From the NCBI GenBank assembly GCA_965644295.1, contig CBFFRP010000113.1, positions 38,785 through 102,784 on the forward strand: DNA of 64,000 nt. Reading direction: 5' to 3'. The stretch comes from Paraphysomonas bandaiensis (taxonomy: Eukaryota > Chrysophyceae). A model generated the notes under the pieces. That model saw only the letters and a list, made by a program, of their open reading frames with translations, was not told the DNA's origin and made no database searches. A program made the translations under genes and the position numbers. This document shows positions 45,501 to 57,508 of this stretch, one piece after another (within the stretch, counting starts at the first letter, position 1; every line of letters starts with the position of its first letter).

Positions 45501-46991
45501 CTATCACTTCATGTAGTTTCACTAATTGTGGATGTACCAGCTGCTTCATTATACTTATCTCCTGTAGAACTTCATCTGGCACTTGCTTAATCTGCATACG
45601 ATACTCACTACGTACGAAGTACATACAACTGCAAAAATAACCTCCTCCGAAGACGCACGCTGTGGGGATGTACCAATTGATACGGGAGAAGAGTTAGTTC
45701 CACTACCTCTGGTCTTAAATTTCGAAACCCGCTTATCTTGCAAAAAACTTTTCTTTATGATCTTTATTGCATATCTGTCGTTGGTACAGGAATCATACAA
45801 CGACTATAACCGAGACAGAAAAGTGCATTCAAGGCAACTGGACGTACAACACAGAACGAAAATCCTTTTAAAAGCCACACCTTTGTTCCGGGATAAACCC
45901 CGTTGTCAATGACTCGTCTAATTTCGCAGCAAGTTTAACTTCGGCAAAAGCCCCCTGAATTCAGCATCGGTTAGCTGCTATATATGGTTTCACTAAACAT
46001 GTTACAACAACATTCACCTTTCCAATAGTTTTCAGGAAGTGGTAGTCATTAACTGAGAGCTGTTTTGCCCGATCCATAATAGATACAGCTCTATATATAT
46101 AGCTTTAATGAACGACGATATCATTATACACATCAATATACATACTTAGAAGTGTGCTGAACTGTTGAAGGCTTATTCTCAAACGAAGTTCTTCGACTCC
46201 CACTACCATTGGGAGAGCTTCTGTTTCTTGACCCTCTTCGAGTTTTGGGAGACATTTCAGGAGATGCAAACTCTCCACCTAATTGGCAACAAAAGTCACA
46301 TACAGACAACCTGGCATTGAGCTAAACAGAGACAATATGCTTATATGGAGAAGTAGAGCGCAATATAAATGTGAGTTTACTTTTGTCTTCATTGGTCGGA
46401 CTATTGGAATTATACGAGCTTGGGCTATCAAACACTCCTCGTTTACTTCGACGCCTACATATACTGTTGTCATCTATTTCGTTCGTACTACACACGTGAA
46501 ATTGTACAAAGTTTAGAATCATAAAAAGTGAATAAATTACACGGAGAAGCGTTTTCGTACATGAGATCGTATTTTACGTCTGACAGGCTATCATCTGTAG
46601 TTAACAAGGTTGGCCGCTTCTTCTTATGACTATATATAGCAGTGGCTTATTATACTCTTGTATGCTTGATATGTTGAGTGACATACCTGCTTCTAGGGGT
46701 CTTGGGAGACCCCGTCGCCATGACGACACATCCGCTAACTTCAAGCACCGGTGATGCCGATGGCGACTCTGCCTCCATCAATTTAATCCCTTCTATCTGA
46801 ACGGCATCTATACACAACAAACGATCATATTGACTTCCACACACGCCGTGTGTGGTTGATATACCAGTAACAGATGCCTCATTATCCACCGCCGATAGGT
46901 GTATAGGTATCTCTAGGGAATGTGTAGGTGGGAGTGGATCCATATGTATCTGAGGGTTATATGCCGGTAATACTTCGTTCTCACTGCTCAT
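42551..46991 (-). CDS. CaMKK-like protein kinase, about 22 exons
   Basis: Start is ATG at 46991 and stop at 42551. I could follow phase through about 22 small exons with mostly 45-60 bp introns. The N-terminal region is Ser-rich (exons to about 46150). Kinase landmarks: IGKGAFAEVKLA (glycine loop), YAIKIIKK (catalytic Lys), a Ser/Arg/Gly insert of about 27 residues, DEVLQEISIMKQLVHP (alpha-C Glu), HIAHRDLKPDNLLI (HRD), VTDFGVSSHF (DFG), GTFPFYSPEM (activation segment, APE as SPE), DVWAASVCLW, and RRLSVAHIQHHPWL closing the fold. The insert after the catalytic Lys is the hallmark of CaMKK/GRIK/SnAK-type kinases, which activate SNF1/AMPK by T-loop phosphorylation. The C-terminus has SVDTAHK repeats and ends CCCGGSATED, possibly lipidated. 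Confidence 0.82.
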
Positions 46992-48527
46992 TCTTCCACT
47001 CCACGTCACTGCTTGGTACAGCTGTATAAAGATACACTATCTTTTCACTGATATCGCGCAGGAACTACTCATAAGGTGTAACCAGGATGCATACATGCAC
47101 CCTATAAATATGATGGCACATAGCCATTCAAATAATACTGTGCACAGAATAATGAATAAGTAGATGTCAAATTCGCTTACGCCACACTTCACTTTCACCA
47201 AACTTCCACTTCCACTTCCTTCTCACACAACGGCCCTGTGTACACGCACCCACCTGCATATACGTAATCCACATCGTATCTGGAGGCATGCTGTTTTTTT
47301 GTGAATATCATTTCTTGCTGCGGCTGTATGTTCTTGATTGTATTTATCACAATTGCATACGTATTCTGCAAGACTACAGGAGATCATTGTTTCTCTGCAG
47401 ACTATCCAGCCATATCTTTCAAAAGATAGATAATCCTATAGCTACAACCCCTGCATTACCCCCGTGTTCACCTTTTAGTTTACGTACTATAGGAATCACA
47501 TACGCATTTTCAGTAGCATTAAATAGTGTGCGTGTTTCTGGGCCATTCTACTCATTCTTTTCGCTATTCAAAGGGGACATAATCTCATAAAGAGTATGCC
47601 AAAACACGTTTACACACAAAAAATAACTGATATAAAATATATGTCTGAGTTATCAAGGCAGTACACGAACTTCTCTCACGAAACTCCATACTTTAGTCAG
47701 ATGTACGTACAATGGATTAAAGAATTCTGAAAACTGCAATATCTTGTTGCAGTTCGCATCAAAGCTTCTCATTTACTATGATAGTACTATTTATCAAGAT
47801 ATATATTTACATGAGTATATTACTGTTTATTCAATGTTCATCAAGAATATGCATATACTATTGTAATACAATGTATTAATCTAAGTACAAGATGCATTGT
47901 ATGACAAGTGTTTTAAGTGTATCATTTAGTATTTAGTCTACTGAAGCAAGTGATTTTTATATTGCACTAAAATATTCGATACTTTCCCTACTCTTGTATT
48001 CATATTTAAATATAGCTGCCGTGCATGAGACTCTTAGGTCTTTGAAAGATAAATATTATTACTTCTACTGGGAGTATGAAGCACAAGTTTTGGCTTTGCT
48101 CAAGCTTTTTTCAGCTGTAATGGCCCCTTTTCTGATCAATCTTGGTATATCTTGACTAGTAATAATAATTGGATCAACGGACGGGTTTACTCACAGATTA
48201 ATGATACTAATATATTGCAATAGTATTGTTGGGCCAGTATAAAAACGCCATCAACCATCAACATACCTGATATAACACAGTCAGTAGTCAGTCTGTCCAT
48301 CAACAACATGTTGAGCTAAAAATTACTCGAGATTAAGTACTTTAAAGTAGCAAATAAATCACATTAGGAAGCAAATTATTACTCTGGCTATTTATATTGC
48401 CTGAAGAAACTATAGTATGCCATCATGTTAAAACAATTAAGGACAACAAATGGTATAGGTGGAGCTTCCTTCTCATCTGAAATTAAGGGTGAAACTACTA
48501 CATACTTGTATCCTCTAATCTTCTACG
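46992..48527. other. Intergenic, no gene seen
   Basis: About 1.5 kb of AT-rich DNA lies between the CaMKK-like gene and the tail-anchored protein gene. 48200-48262 contains a TATTGCAATAGTATTGTTGG block shared with other CAGGG-type repeats. A 100-codon frame at 47288-47590 has no supporting feature. Confidence 0.5.
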
Positions 48528-49199
48528 CTACTCTTTCTCTTTTTTCGAAGGGGCGACAAATCGCAAATATAGTGCGGCTATAATTGAAACAACTAAAATC
48601 TCAATGGACGTTCGGATCAAGAACTTCCGCCATGTAAAATCCGGGGAATGTGGCTGTTCTTTACCCCACATCACCAATTTCATAAAATCAGAAGTTGGTT
48701 CCTCTTTATCACTGTCCACCTCTTCTTTGGGTCGAGGTGCTGGGCCATATTCTACCGGCTTGTCCTCAATGACTTTCTCGCTTGAAACCGAACCCGTGGG
48801 TTGATTTTGAGAGGGTTTCGTCTTAACTTTCTTCACGAAATCTTCCCCAAAATACTTTAGTAGCACAGCATCTGATAAGTGATTTCTACGTGAAAGAAAA
48901 TGGTCTAATGGTACTGGTATACCAAGCTGCCTGCATGTGTGTTCGAGCATATGTATTTTTTGAAGCACTGACATGACTCGATAATTATCTTCAAGCTTTT
49001 TGGCCTTTTCAGGAGGTAATCTCTTCTCATTAGTCCAGTGTTGTATGGCAATTTTCACCACTGGATCTTTGAAATCGTCAGTCAGGTCAGAATCTACAGC
49101 TAATTTTCTGAGAACTGCATTAACGGCTGCCACATTTTGGACAATACTGTCATGCGATCGACTCTGAGATGGGCTACGATCATCACTCCAGGATGACAT
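48528..49199 (-). CDS. Tail-anchored membrane protein of unknown function
   Basis: The frame encodes 223 residues from the ATG at 49199. A Ser-rich start precedes a conserved-looking helical domain at about residues 25-110 (DPVVKIAIQHWTNEKRLPP, NYRVMSVLQKIHMLEHTCRQ, GIPVPLDHFLSRR). An acidic linker follows, and one transmembrane helix near the C-terminus (IEILVVSIIAALYLRFV) has a short Lys/Glu tail. One C-terminal helix predicts a tail-anchored protein facing the cytosol, of peroxisome, ER or mitochondrial outer membrane. I considered PEX14 but the N-terminal motif does not match. An upstream exon is possible. Confidence 0.7.
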   Translation of the reverse strand: MSSWSDDRSPSQSRSHDSIVQNVAAVNAVLRKLAVDSDLTDDFKDPVVKIAIQHWTNEKRLPPEKAKKLEDNYRVMSVLQKIHMLEHTCRQLGIPVPLDHFLSRRNHLSDAVLLKYFGEDFVKKVKTKPSQNQPTGSVSSEKVIEDKPVEYGPAPRPKEEVDSDKEEPTSDFMKLVMWGKEQPHSPDFTWRKFLIRTSIEILVVSIIAALYLRFVAPSKKEKE

Positions 49200-49542
49200 T
49201 CGTCCCTGCAATTGGATTTATCGCAGTGAGTAGTTTCCTCAAGGACTGGTAGAGGCAGATATTAACAGAGCGAGCAGTGCTGCAGTGCATGGTGCTGACG
49301 ACAATGGTATACAGTACTACAGAGTGTATAGTAGTGTATATGGCATGGACTGTACGTTGACGGATGTACAGAGGCTGTGCGTACTGCTGTACATCACATA
49401 CATACACTTAACTCACTATGGACATCAACACATCCATAAGTTTCAATCTCATTCTTTTTCAATCCTTACCACTTTAATCTTCACCATGAGCACTATCACT
49501 CGACACTATAATACACGCACTACCATGCCACTCTTATAGCTC

Positions 49543-50631
49543 ATGCTGCTGTTTCGCACAACTAGCAATTGTTTTGTGTGGCTTTATATTCTTATCTGCA
49601 GCACTGCTATCAGATCTGATATCCACTCCACTGGATATCATACGAAGAAGAGGCTCATTCATGGATATTGTAAGAACACGACAGAATTTGGAGGGGTTTG
49701 GAAGTTTCATAATGCATCTGAGAAGTCCACATATGCACTCTGTAAGTTATTTGGTGCCAGTATGATAGAGGACAGTCACACACACAACTACATGTGCTCC
49801 AATTATAGCTCTGCTACATTTGTGCCTCATAATTGTCGGCTTCTGACTTTTGCTCACTCCATTGCAATTATGAATTCTCACCTTCAGTACGGAAATATCG
49901 CTTATATAGGAGATTCCCTATCGAAGCAGCAATACATCGCCAGTCAGTGTGACCTTGAGCGACATGGTATTTCTAGCGGCTTTAAGTGGGAATTTCTTCC
50001 AGATTTATATTATCGTCCAGATTACCCCTGTGCATCGGAGTGCTTTACTAATGAGACATTCCGGCTCGTTGAAAGCAGGGTACAATCACCAAGAATAGAT
50101 TCATGCCAAAAGTGTAATGTGTCTAGAATTACGGGTATTGGCGCGTATAGTGAGTATTGGAAGCGTTACATTACTAATAGAACTAAAGTTATTATATTGA
50201 GTTTTGGGGCATGGTTCAACCGTGCGAAAGGTGTCGACGAGCCAGAGATGGAATATATTGCGACAGTGAAGCTTCTTGCGAAAGTATTAGCATCGTATAT
50301 CCACAACGGAGTGATAGTGGTGTGGATTGGCCTTCCCATTATCCCTCCACCACCCAGGGATCCTGTTTATGTGAGCATTTTCCATGATTATGGATGGGAT
50401 CTATACGAGAGCTATAACAAAGCTGCTCAAAATATTCTGAAACCTATTGGAGTCATATATGTTGATAATTTGAGCTCGCTTTTGCAGCAAAGAGTAATAA
50501 GAGACTCCAAAGTCGCATTGCTTAATCACTGGTGTAATCCTGGTATTACGGCTGTACCGTCATTCATAAATCAAGTCATATTCCATTTCGTCGCAATGCA
50601 TGTGTCGAAAAACAGAACAGCACATCCCTGA
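49543..50631 (+). CDS. Secreted SGNH/PC-esterase-like protein (DUF231/TBL-like)
   Basis: An intronless frame of 362 residues. The first 25 residues form a signal peptide or anchor (NCFVWLYILICSTAI). The mature part has the PC-esterase landmarks: IAYIGDSLSKQQY (GDS block), VIILSFGAWFNRA (Gly-x-Trp strand), and a C-terminal ALLNHWCNPGI, where the His would complete the catalytic triad with Ser of GDS. Several NxT/NxS glycosylation sites are present. The family includes plant TBL polysaccharide O-acetyltransferases and animal CASD1-like sialate O-acetyltransferases. The protein probably acts in the Golgi or outside the cell; the substrate is unknown. Confidence 0.75.
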   Translation: MLLFRTTSNCFVWLYILICSTAIRSDIHSTGYHTKKRLIHGYCKNTTEFGGVWKFHNASEKSTYALCKLFGASMIEDSHTHNYMCSNYSSATFVPHNCRLLTFAHSIAIMNSHLQYGNIAYIGDSLSKQQYIASQCDLERHGISSGFKWEFLPDLYYRPDYPCASECFTNETFRLVESRVQSPRIDSCQKCNVSRITGIGAYSEYWKRYITNRTKVIILSFGAWFNRAKGVDEPEMEYIATVKLLAKVLASYIHNGVIVVWIGLPIIPPPPRDPVYVSIFHDYGWDLYESYNKAAQNILKPIGVIYVDNLSSLLQQRVIRDSKVALLNHWCNPGITAVPSFINQVIFHFVAMHVSKNRTAHP

Positions 50632-51463
50632 CGTCATAATGAATTTTATTTTTGGTAAAGGACCAGTATTTTGAGAGAATATGGTAATTAGCAGCGCGAT
50701 AGTTGACCAATTTTAAAGTTGTGTGGAAGAAATATAGGATGAGCTTTTAGTGATGTTTTTGTTATTTTTTCTTTTATTTTTAATGCATTTTTTGTAGTAA
50801 AGTAATGCCTTAATCCTTTCTAATTATAATAGCGAATAGCGAATGTGTTGACTTACGGTATTCTTTTTCCTACAAAGTCACTTGCAGTTCTAATTGTGTC
50901 CGTTTGAATGATAAGATTAGTACTAAATTCTACGAATACATGTACAATGTACAACAAAAATATCAAACTATCCATAGTATTTACCATCCTTTCTTTCAGT
51001 AGTAATACAGTACATTTCGAACAACTGAATAGTGATGAGTGAGTATAAAATAGAACTTGTCCGAATACCTTTGTATTGCAACTACTACAACATTTGAAAA
51101 CTTAAAGCACCAACACTCTGTGATTGATGAATCGAACTATAATATAGCTTGAGACTTAAAAACACGCTTTAATGCTCTAGTTTGAAATGCTCCCAAAGCT
51201 TGCTATTTTTAATACTCTAACCTCCGATGTATGTATACGTGATTGCTAGTAAAATGCATCATCCGTAGAACACTACGTACTCACATAAATTTTAGGCTGC
51301 GGGATAACATATAATCATAGAATACATGATTAAATCTTATGACACGTAGTACGCGCGTCATAGTAATCACACATATGTCAACACGTCTATTACTAGTTAT
51401 ATTACACCACACACTATATGATCCAAAATATACACAGTGAAGAGGCATCCCTGTCGAATTGCA
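50632..51463. other. Convergent intergenic, no gene seen
   Basis: AT-rich sequence between the 3' ends of two convergent genes. No supported feature. Confidence 0.5.
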
Positions 51464-54290
51464 TCACGGCGCAAAGTTATCTTCGGCCCGGGAAGCATGT
51501 GGACTGTCAGACCGCCTTCTACTACTCTTGTGGCTGTTCCCTGTCCTCTTACTTGGGGCCAAATGTGATGGATCGTATGTAGGATACGGCGTGTTTGCTG
51601 CAGGGGAACGCAAGGCAGAGTTCGCCAACGGTGATAGCCCCATCTGCCTGCTGCCATATGCTGACGACGAGGGGGCACCTTTTCTCCTAGTTGTAGTCGG
51701 AGAAACCGTCGTAAGAGAGGGTGCATGCGTACCCGTGTCTCTTGCCTGTGATGAGGTAGTAGAGTACGTCTTGAGAGACGCTGATCCGGCAATATGTAGC
51801 GGAGAGTGCTTCGTTCGTACCCCTCCCGGGCTGCTCGTCGACGGAGATATGAAAGAGGCATTGTAGTCGGAAGATTCCCCAGTGGTCCCGCCAGCTTTGT
51901 GTGGTGTGTGTATAGCATTGTGATCGTCCTGTACATCCTTGTCGTCATGTTCAGTCCAAGAAGTCGTCTTCTTGAATCCCTTCTGTTTCCCCGACCGATG
52001 TGAGGGACTACTAGCTGCACAAATAGGTGAAAGACCGTGACTATTTTCCCCACCCTCTCGTCTAAGAGGCATCAATTTACCAGAAAGAGTGGTACTTGCA
52101 GTCGAATGACGACCCGATCGAGGGGCAGTGGAGTGGTTATCACTCTCCGCCTTCACATCTGCTATTGAAGAGTCCCAGCTGTCAGTGAAGTCTCCAGTTG
52201 CAGTACGTGGTCGACGAGGAGACAACAGAGTATCTTTTGGGGCAGCATTGGGATTCCTCCTCAAAGGAACCAGAACAAAGGAGGGCTTTGGGGATGAGGC
52301 TACAGACTCACTCTCCTCGTCCTGCTGAGAAGTCCGCGACTCTAAATAGAATGACGTTATAGATGAATAAAATTCAATGAACATATGTACCTCTTCGACT
52401 ACGACTGGGTGTTCCTGGTAGGTGCCGAGTGGGGGTACGATGCCCACCATCAGCAGAATCAGACATCGGGGAAGCGCCCACTAGTCTAGACACCACCCTG
52501 TCCATATCAAGCGTCTCAAGCCCATCGTCCTGTTCCATTTCACTAGAGGAAGGGCCAGTGAGTACTCCGGTTGATGAATCGTATTCATCTTCACTACGTG
52601 GGGGGTGAGGGGGGGTCCGCAGGGAAGGGAACATTTTGCTAGCAGTGGACATGGGAGACTCTTCCCCCCCTCCATTCCCGTCCATATGATCAGCAAGTGC
52701 AGTGGTACAAGTGTTGGGTGAGTGCGCGATGGGTGTAGGAAGGGTACCAGGGGCGCTCGCTGAAAGTTTCTGAACACCAGTCATTGGGGAAACCAAATCA
52801 CGCTGGCTACTGGAATGAGAGGGATCATAAGGAGCTCCAGATGTGGTCTTCATCCATACATGAGAGAATATTTCTGGTACGGAGGCACGTATAGAGGGGT
52901 CCACTCTCATCATACGTCGCACCAAGTCCTTCGCTTCTGGACTAAGTCCCTCTTCTATTTTATAATGGCCTTTCGATATTCGCGTACGGATTATAGTATC
53001 TCGAGGTCGCTTCGTACCAGCAAGGTCGGGCCCCTCAAATGGGAGACGACCACACAATAGAGCGAATAGAATAACGCCAAGAGCCCAGACGTCCAATGGA
53101 GGCCCCGCGTTAGATGTACCAAGGAAAACCTCAGGGGCAAGAAAGGAAAGCGTGCCACAGCTAGATTTCATCATGGCGCCCGGCCTAAGACAGCAAACGA
53201 GATCACATACACAAGGCAGAGCAGTAAAGACTGTGGGCACCTGTAGAAGGCCGACAGACCGAAATCTGCGATCTTCACACATGACAGGTCGGTAGTCTTA
53301 AGTAGAATGTTCTCCAGCTTCAAGTCTCTGTGGCAAATGTGCTGGTTGTGGGCGTACCCTATAGCGCTCACTATCTGTAGGACAACAACCATCAAGCAAT
53401 GGCAAAACGGGTGTTCTTTCACATACCTGGCTGAATACATGTCGCGCTTCATCCTCAGGGAGAGCGTAAGGAAAGGTTGAAAGTGTGCCCCCACTTTTAA
53501 CCGCCTCCTCTTGTCGGTCCAATAAATACTTAGCTAAGTCTCCGCCTTCCATAATCTCAAAAACGAGCACGACATGATGGGGAGATTCCAAATGCTGAGT
53601 TATGTCAGCGACGAAACGCAAGTAACTATAAGGATACCTGCATAAGTCTGATGATGTGCGCATGACGAAGTGCAGATAAACACTGAATCTCTGTCGTTGT
53701 TCTTTCAGCCGCACCCATACTTATGATTTCTGCTTTTCGTAAAAACTTTAGCGCCACCCGCTCTCCAGTGAGGTGGTGCTCTCCGATGCGAACTTCCCCG
53801 AAACCTCCGCGGCCCAGAACCTTTCCGATCTTGAATCCCGATATAACGCTTGGAATAGATTCCCAGGAGTGACCACCACGCATGTGAACACTGCCAACAT
53901 CTAGTCGGGGTGGAATAAAATCATCCCCATTGGATAGAAACAAAATGTCGTTGTCTTCTATCATCATACAGTCATCTATATCATGACCTGCCACACACAA
54001 CCCATCATTACAAAACCAACAAAATATTGACAGCAACAGCACCGTCTGCATTAAAAACGCGTTTCAAAGACATCGTTGTTCCTAGTCTCTGGGCACATGC
54101 ATTCAAAAATTCATGCAAGGTCCAGTCTGATTCAATGTGCAAATCTACGAATACACAAACCTGTCAGCTGAATCACGCACAATAACCTTATAATACCTTT
54201 GCATTTATCGAACTCTCCATTCAAATATATTTTTACGCACTTACGTTGTGCCTGACTATTGAACTCCTCATCATGTCCGTGTCGCCACAT
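51464..54290 (-). CDS. CAMK-type kinase with doublecortin/ubiquitin-like N-terminus, 7 exons
   Basis: Exons are 54290-54197, 54144-54043, 53987-53638, 53594-53427, 53374-53241, 53184-52391 and 52341-51464; the phases join to 839 residues. The first 90 residues ([32 protein letters not shown], then [17 protein letters not shown] and [14 protein letters not shown]) resemble a doublecortin- or KHA-type ubiquitin-like domain. The kinase follows: [20 protein letters not shown] (Lys), [62 protein letters not shown], ending at HVWMK. The remaining 430 residues are Ser/Pro-rich and disordered. CAMK/SNF1-group features are clear. The combination suggests a DCLK-like microtubule-linked kinase, but the N-terminal assignment is tentative. 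Confidence 0.82.
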
Positions 54291-54956
54291 TATATACGTA
54301 TATATATATAGTAAACACTTCTAATGATGGGGTCAAATTAATAGAGATAACGATCTCGGTACATATGAATATAATAGACGCGCCATCAAGTCAGCAAAAC
54401 ACTTAATGGCAGCTCGAAATAGATCACCAGCTGACTTGAGCCTTATTGAATATGTTTGTTGTTGTTGTTGGATATGTTATGGTCATAATGCCGTTACCAC
54501 ACCACATGCGCAATATACACATACCGTATCGGCAGTCAGCATTAGTTTTCGGGAATATATTGAAGTAAAAATTATCTACATTACTGGAGTACAACTACAG
54601 CTGGAATACAGATAATTATTGTCTCAATATTAGAGGCATCTCTGAACAAAAATATACAAAGGATGCCGATACGACATACCTACCTACCTCCACACCTATA
54701 CCGTATACGTCTAGACGTACAACCTACATTGACTCTACATACATGCATACACACCACACCTATCCAACCTACCTACCTACACATACGTACCTTCCTACCT
54801 ACCTACACACACATACATACACATACATCCATAGAATAGAAGTGTGTGCGTGTACTCGTGTGTAGGAGGATATCTTTGTGTGGTGTGATATTAAGGGGGG
54901 TCTCAGCTTCATATTCTCCACGTGATCTAATTTCTTGAAGTAGCATCATAATAGCA
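54291..54956. other. Divergent intergenic with ACCT/ACAT repeats
   Basis: Promoter space between the DCX-like kinase and the PPxY gene. About 54676-54840 is an imperfect tract of CTAC/ACAC/ACAT repeats. No other feature seen. Confidence 0.6.
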
Positions 54957-55620
54957 ATGGAGATAGGAGTTGCGGGATCTTTAACTACGATGCCTGTGAT
55001 GTTGCAGCCTCATTTGAATGCGACTCAATGGTCCGACATAGCCTACATATTAAACTCAGGTATACAACTGCTGTATATACTACCTCTATGCGAGTAAGAC
55101 GATTGCTATTCAGCTGATAAAGGAGCTACCCAAACTTCTTGCCTCGCGGAACTCGCTTGTTGTTTTATGTGTGGTTTCCCATGCATATTTTGCTGTCATC
55201 AACCGATAAAGGATCAAGCTCTCAATTCAGCCCTACCGAGGTGAGTACTTATAGGAATGAAATTGTTGATATCATGAATTACGTAGGGAATGCAAACGTA
55301 TTAATACGCTCTATTTTCAAGGAAGACCTGTGTTCTCAAGTCGTCAAGGGGGGAGAATAGTGGTATATGAAAACAACATTTGTATTCAGTCGACGGAAGT
55401 TCACGCGACGGGGACTGTATTAACAGGGGTTGTTGTTAATGCAACTCCTGTACAGAGTGCGCCTGTTACTCATGATGCTAATCCACTTCCACAACCTTCT
55501 GCGCCCCCAAGTTATGGTTATGCTGGTTCCCAGGTAACAGCGCCTCCCACTTATGGCTCAGGCGACACAATCGGCTACCCTAACCATGCACCTGTTGAAT
55601 ATAGCAAGCAAATTAATTAA
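54957..55620 (+). CDS. Cys-rich membrane-associated PPxY protein, 3 exons
   Basis: Exons are 54957-55059, 55114-55240 and 55326-55620; the phases join to 174 residues. The middle holds a Cys-rich hydrophobic cluster (CLAELACCFMCGFPCIFCCH, residues about 44-63) likely to be palmitoylated. The last 60 residues are Pro/Gly-rich, with two PPxY motifs (APPSYGY and APPTYGS) that bind WW domains, for example of Nedd4-type ubiquitin ligases. The overall plan, a cysteine cluster followed by a PPxY tail, suggests a trafficking adaptor. I do not recognise the orthologue. The acceptor of exon 3 (GGAAG before 55326) was chosen because it alone keeps phase. Confidence 0.65.
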
Positions 55621-57508
55621 TGCTATATATCTAATAGCATCGGTCAATATATTATCGCTTATGGAACTGTTTTCAAATGGATTCGTGCCTGTTTGAAATG
55701 CATCTTTATCGCCTGGTGTTATTGTTGATCCATTATATGGTATTATACTTTGTTCTACAGTTTAATAAGCAGTGTTTCTGATGACGGTGAGACGTATATT
55801 TAGTGGAGGATATATCATTTCTAGCCCACTGAGTGCGCTTGTGCTATATATATATAAAATCCATTAGTGTCAGTAGAACTACAAAATTGTGAAGCAATAA
55901 GACCTTTGGAAGTGTTCTTCAGTAGGCGAATAAAGAAGCTTAAAAACCTTGAAATCAGTGCAGAATCTAACATAAATATGCTAGCTACGAAAAAACGAAC
56001 TTCAGGAAGCAGATGCTGTGGGTGTAGTAGTCGAATAAAGAAGCTGACATGCAGCCTCATGTTGCTTCTCTCTAATAAATCTGAATCATAAATCACGTAT
56101 CAATCTTCAATGGTCATAAAATGTAAGTACCTCTCGGTGCGGTATTATAGGATTATATTTTATTAGTATGAGTTATTATGTTTGTATGTTAGATTATTTG
56201 CTAAGAAGTAAGTCTTGTACTTTAGATAGCGTTTCACCAATAGTATTGATGAAATTTTGAAACTGACCCAACAATTGATTGAGTAAATAGAGGATAAGTC
56301 ATCAGACGAATAATTAACACAATTTTAGTAACAAGGATCGCTTTAACATTTAACACATGTTATGATTTATTTAACAGTCCGGAAGCAGGTGCAGTACATA
56401 GAAACGTTAAATAAGTATTACTGGAACAAAATATGGCAGAATAAATCCAAAACGTCGAAATAGAAATAATAAATACCACTTCATCCCCTCAACAAATTCG
56501 GACTTGCACCTTTTCGTGGTGTTCTGAGAGATAAGTACTGGAGATCTTTCTCCGAGAAACTAACGTGAGCCGCATATAATGTCAGCAGATATAGTTCTGC
56601 CCCCTCGTAGCCAATTGCTTGTGTGGTACAAGGAAGACTAATAAGTTTTACTTTTGTGTAGACTAATAAATATTGGGCTGTCTGCTGAAGTCAAGCATCC
56701 AGGCTGTTCATCTCTTATGGACTCAAAAATCCTGAAGACGTTTCTCAATATTCTTCTTGCTCACTGCGTTTGTTTTGAGTGATAGAGAGAAAGCGGTTGC
56801 ATCTTAGTGCTTGCGGTGAATTACAATCAGCTATATTAGCGTTAAAATAGTAGGATATCAGACATATGCACATATACACTAGTTAGGTAAATTGTTTTGC
56901 TAAATTAGTTCTGACTCTTGAACGCCTATTTTGCTAATAACCAGACATCCACTACTAAGCGATGCATATTACCACGAGAAGGTGCAAGTCCGACTTTGTT
57001 GAGGGCATCACTTGTTGCCTAACGATCAGTTCCGGGTATAGTATACAGATAAGCTAACTCTCATACCTCATACTGATACTGAAGAGCACACATATAATGA
57101 CGACAAAAAAGAGTGATAACACATCACGGGCTTTCCTATAAAATCTAAATATAAGGTTATTAATGCACAATACATAATATACAAAGTAGTATAGTTGATT
57201 TAATGGGGTATATGTGACGATGTAATGTGTGGTACACTTATATTGCCATCACTAAATTTATATGGAAATGAGTTGCTACTTTGGTGTAAATTAGGTATAA
57301 AAGATAACAAGGGCCTTGCTCGGCGTTTTCGCAAAACATACGCAAGTTTTCTTGTAAATACGTGTCATATTACTAACGATACATTACCACTCTACTGGGT
57401 CCTTAGAAAGGACAGATGTAGGATACACAGAGGCACAACAAATCCATCATTTATCGTGAGTGGAACATTAAGTTGGTTTAATGTACCATACTACTACGGT
57501 AACTTCAC
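55621..57508. other. Repeat-bearing intergenic region
   Basis: I see no supported gene. 56220-56285 is a CAGGG-family fragment (GATAGCGTTTCACCAATAGT). 56497-56645 and 56974-57005 carry copies of the 25097 repeat. A 95-codon frame at 57225-57512 runs tail-to-tail into the TOP3B stop but shows no family features. Confidence 0.5.
56497..56645 (-). repeat. Dispersed coding-like repeat, copy 2
   Basis: The reverse complement of this segment matches 25097-25255 with scattered differences and no long gaps. A third partial copy, GGTGCAAGTCCGACTTTGTT, lies at 56974-57005 on the plus strand. Confidence 0.65.

Noticed and set aside
47288-47590. 100-codon plus-strand frame in intergenic DNA
   Set aside because: Hydrophobic and Cys-rich by composition only; no exon partners or family.
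48528-49199. PEX14 assignment for the tail-anchored protein
   Set aside because: The N-terminal PEX5-binding motif and coiled-coil arrangement of PEX14 are not present, so the protein is left as unknown.
51459-51866. 135-codon plus-strand frame
   Set aside because: Antisense shadow of the kinase C-terminal exon.
51397-52053. Long minus-strand frame within the DCX-like kinase tail
   Set aside because: It is an out-of-frame shadow of the GC-rich disordered tail of the kinase, which has the supported frame.
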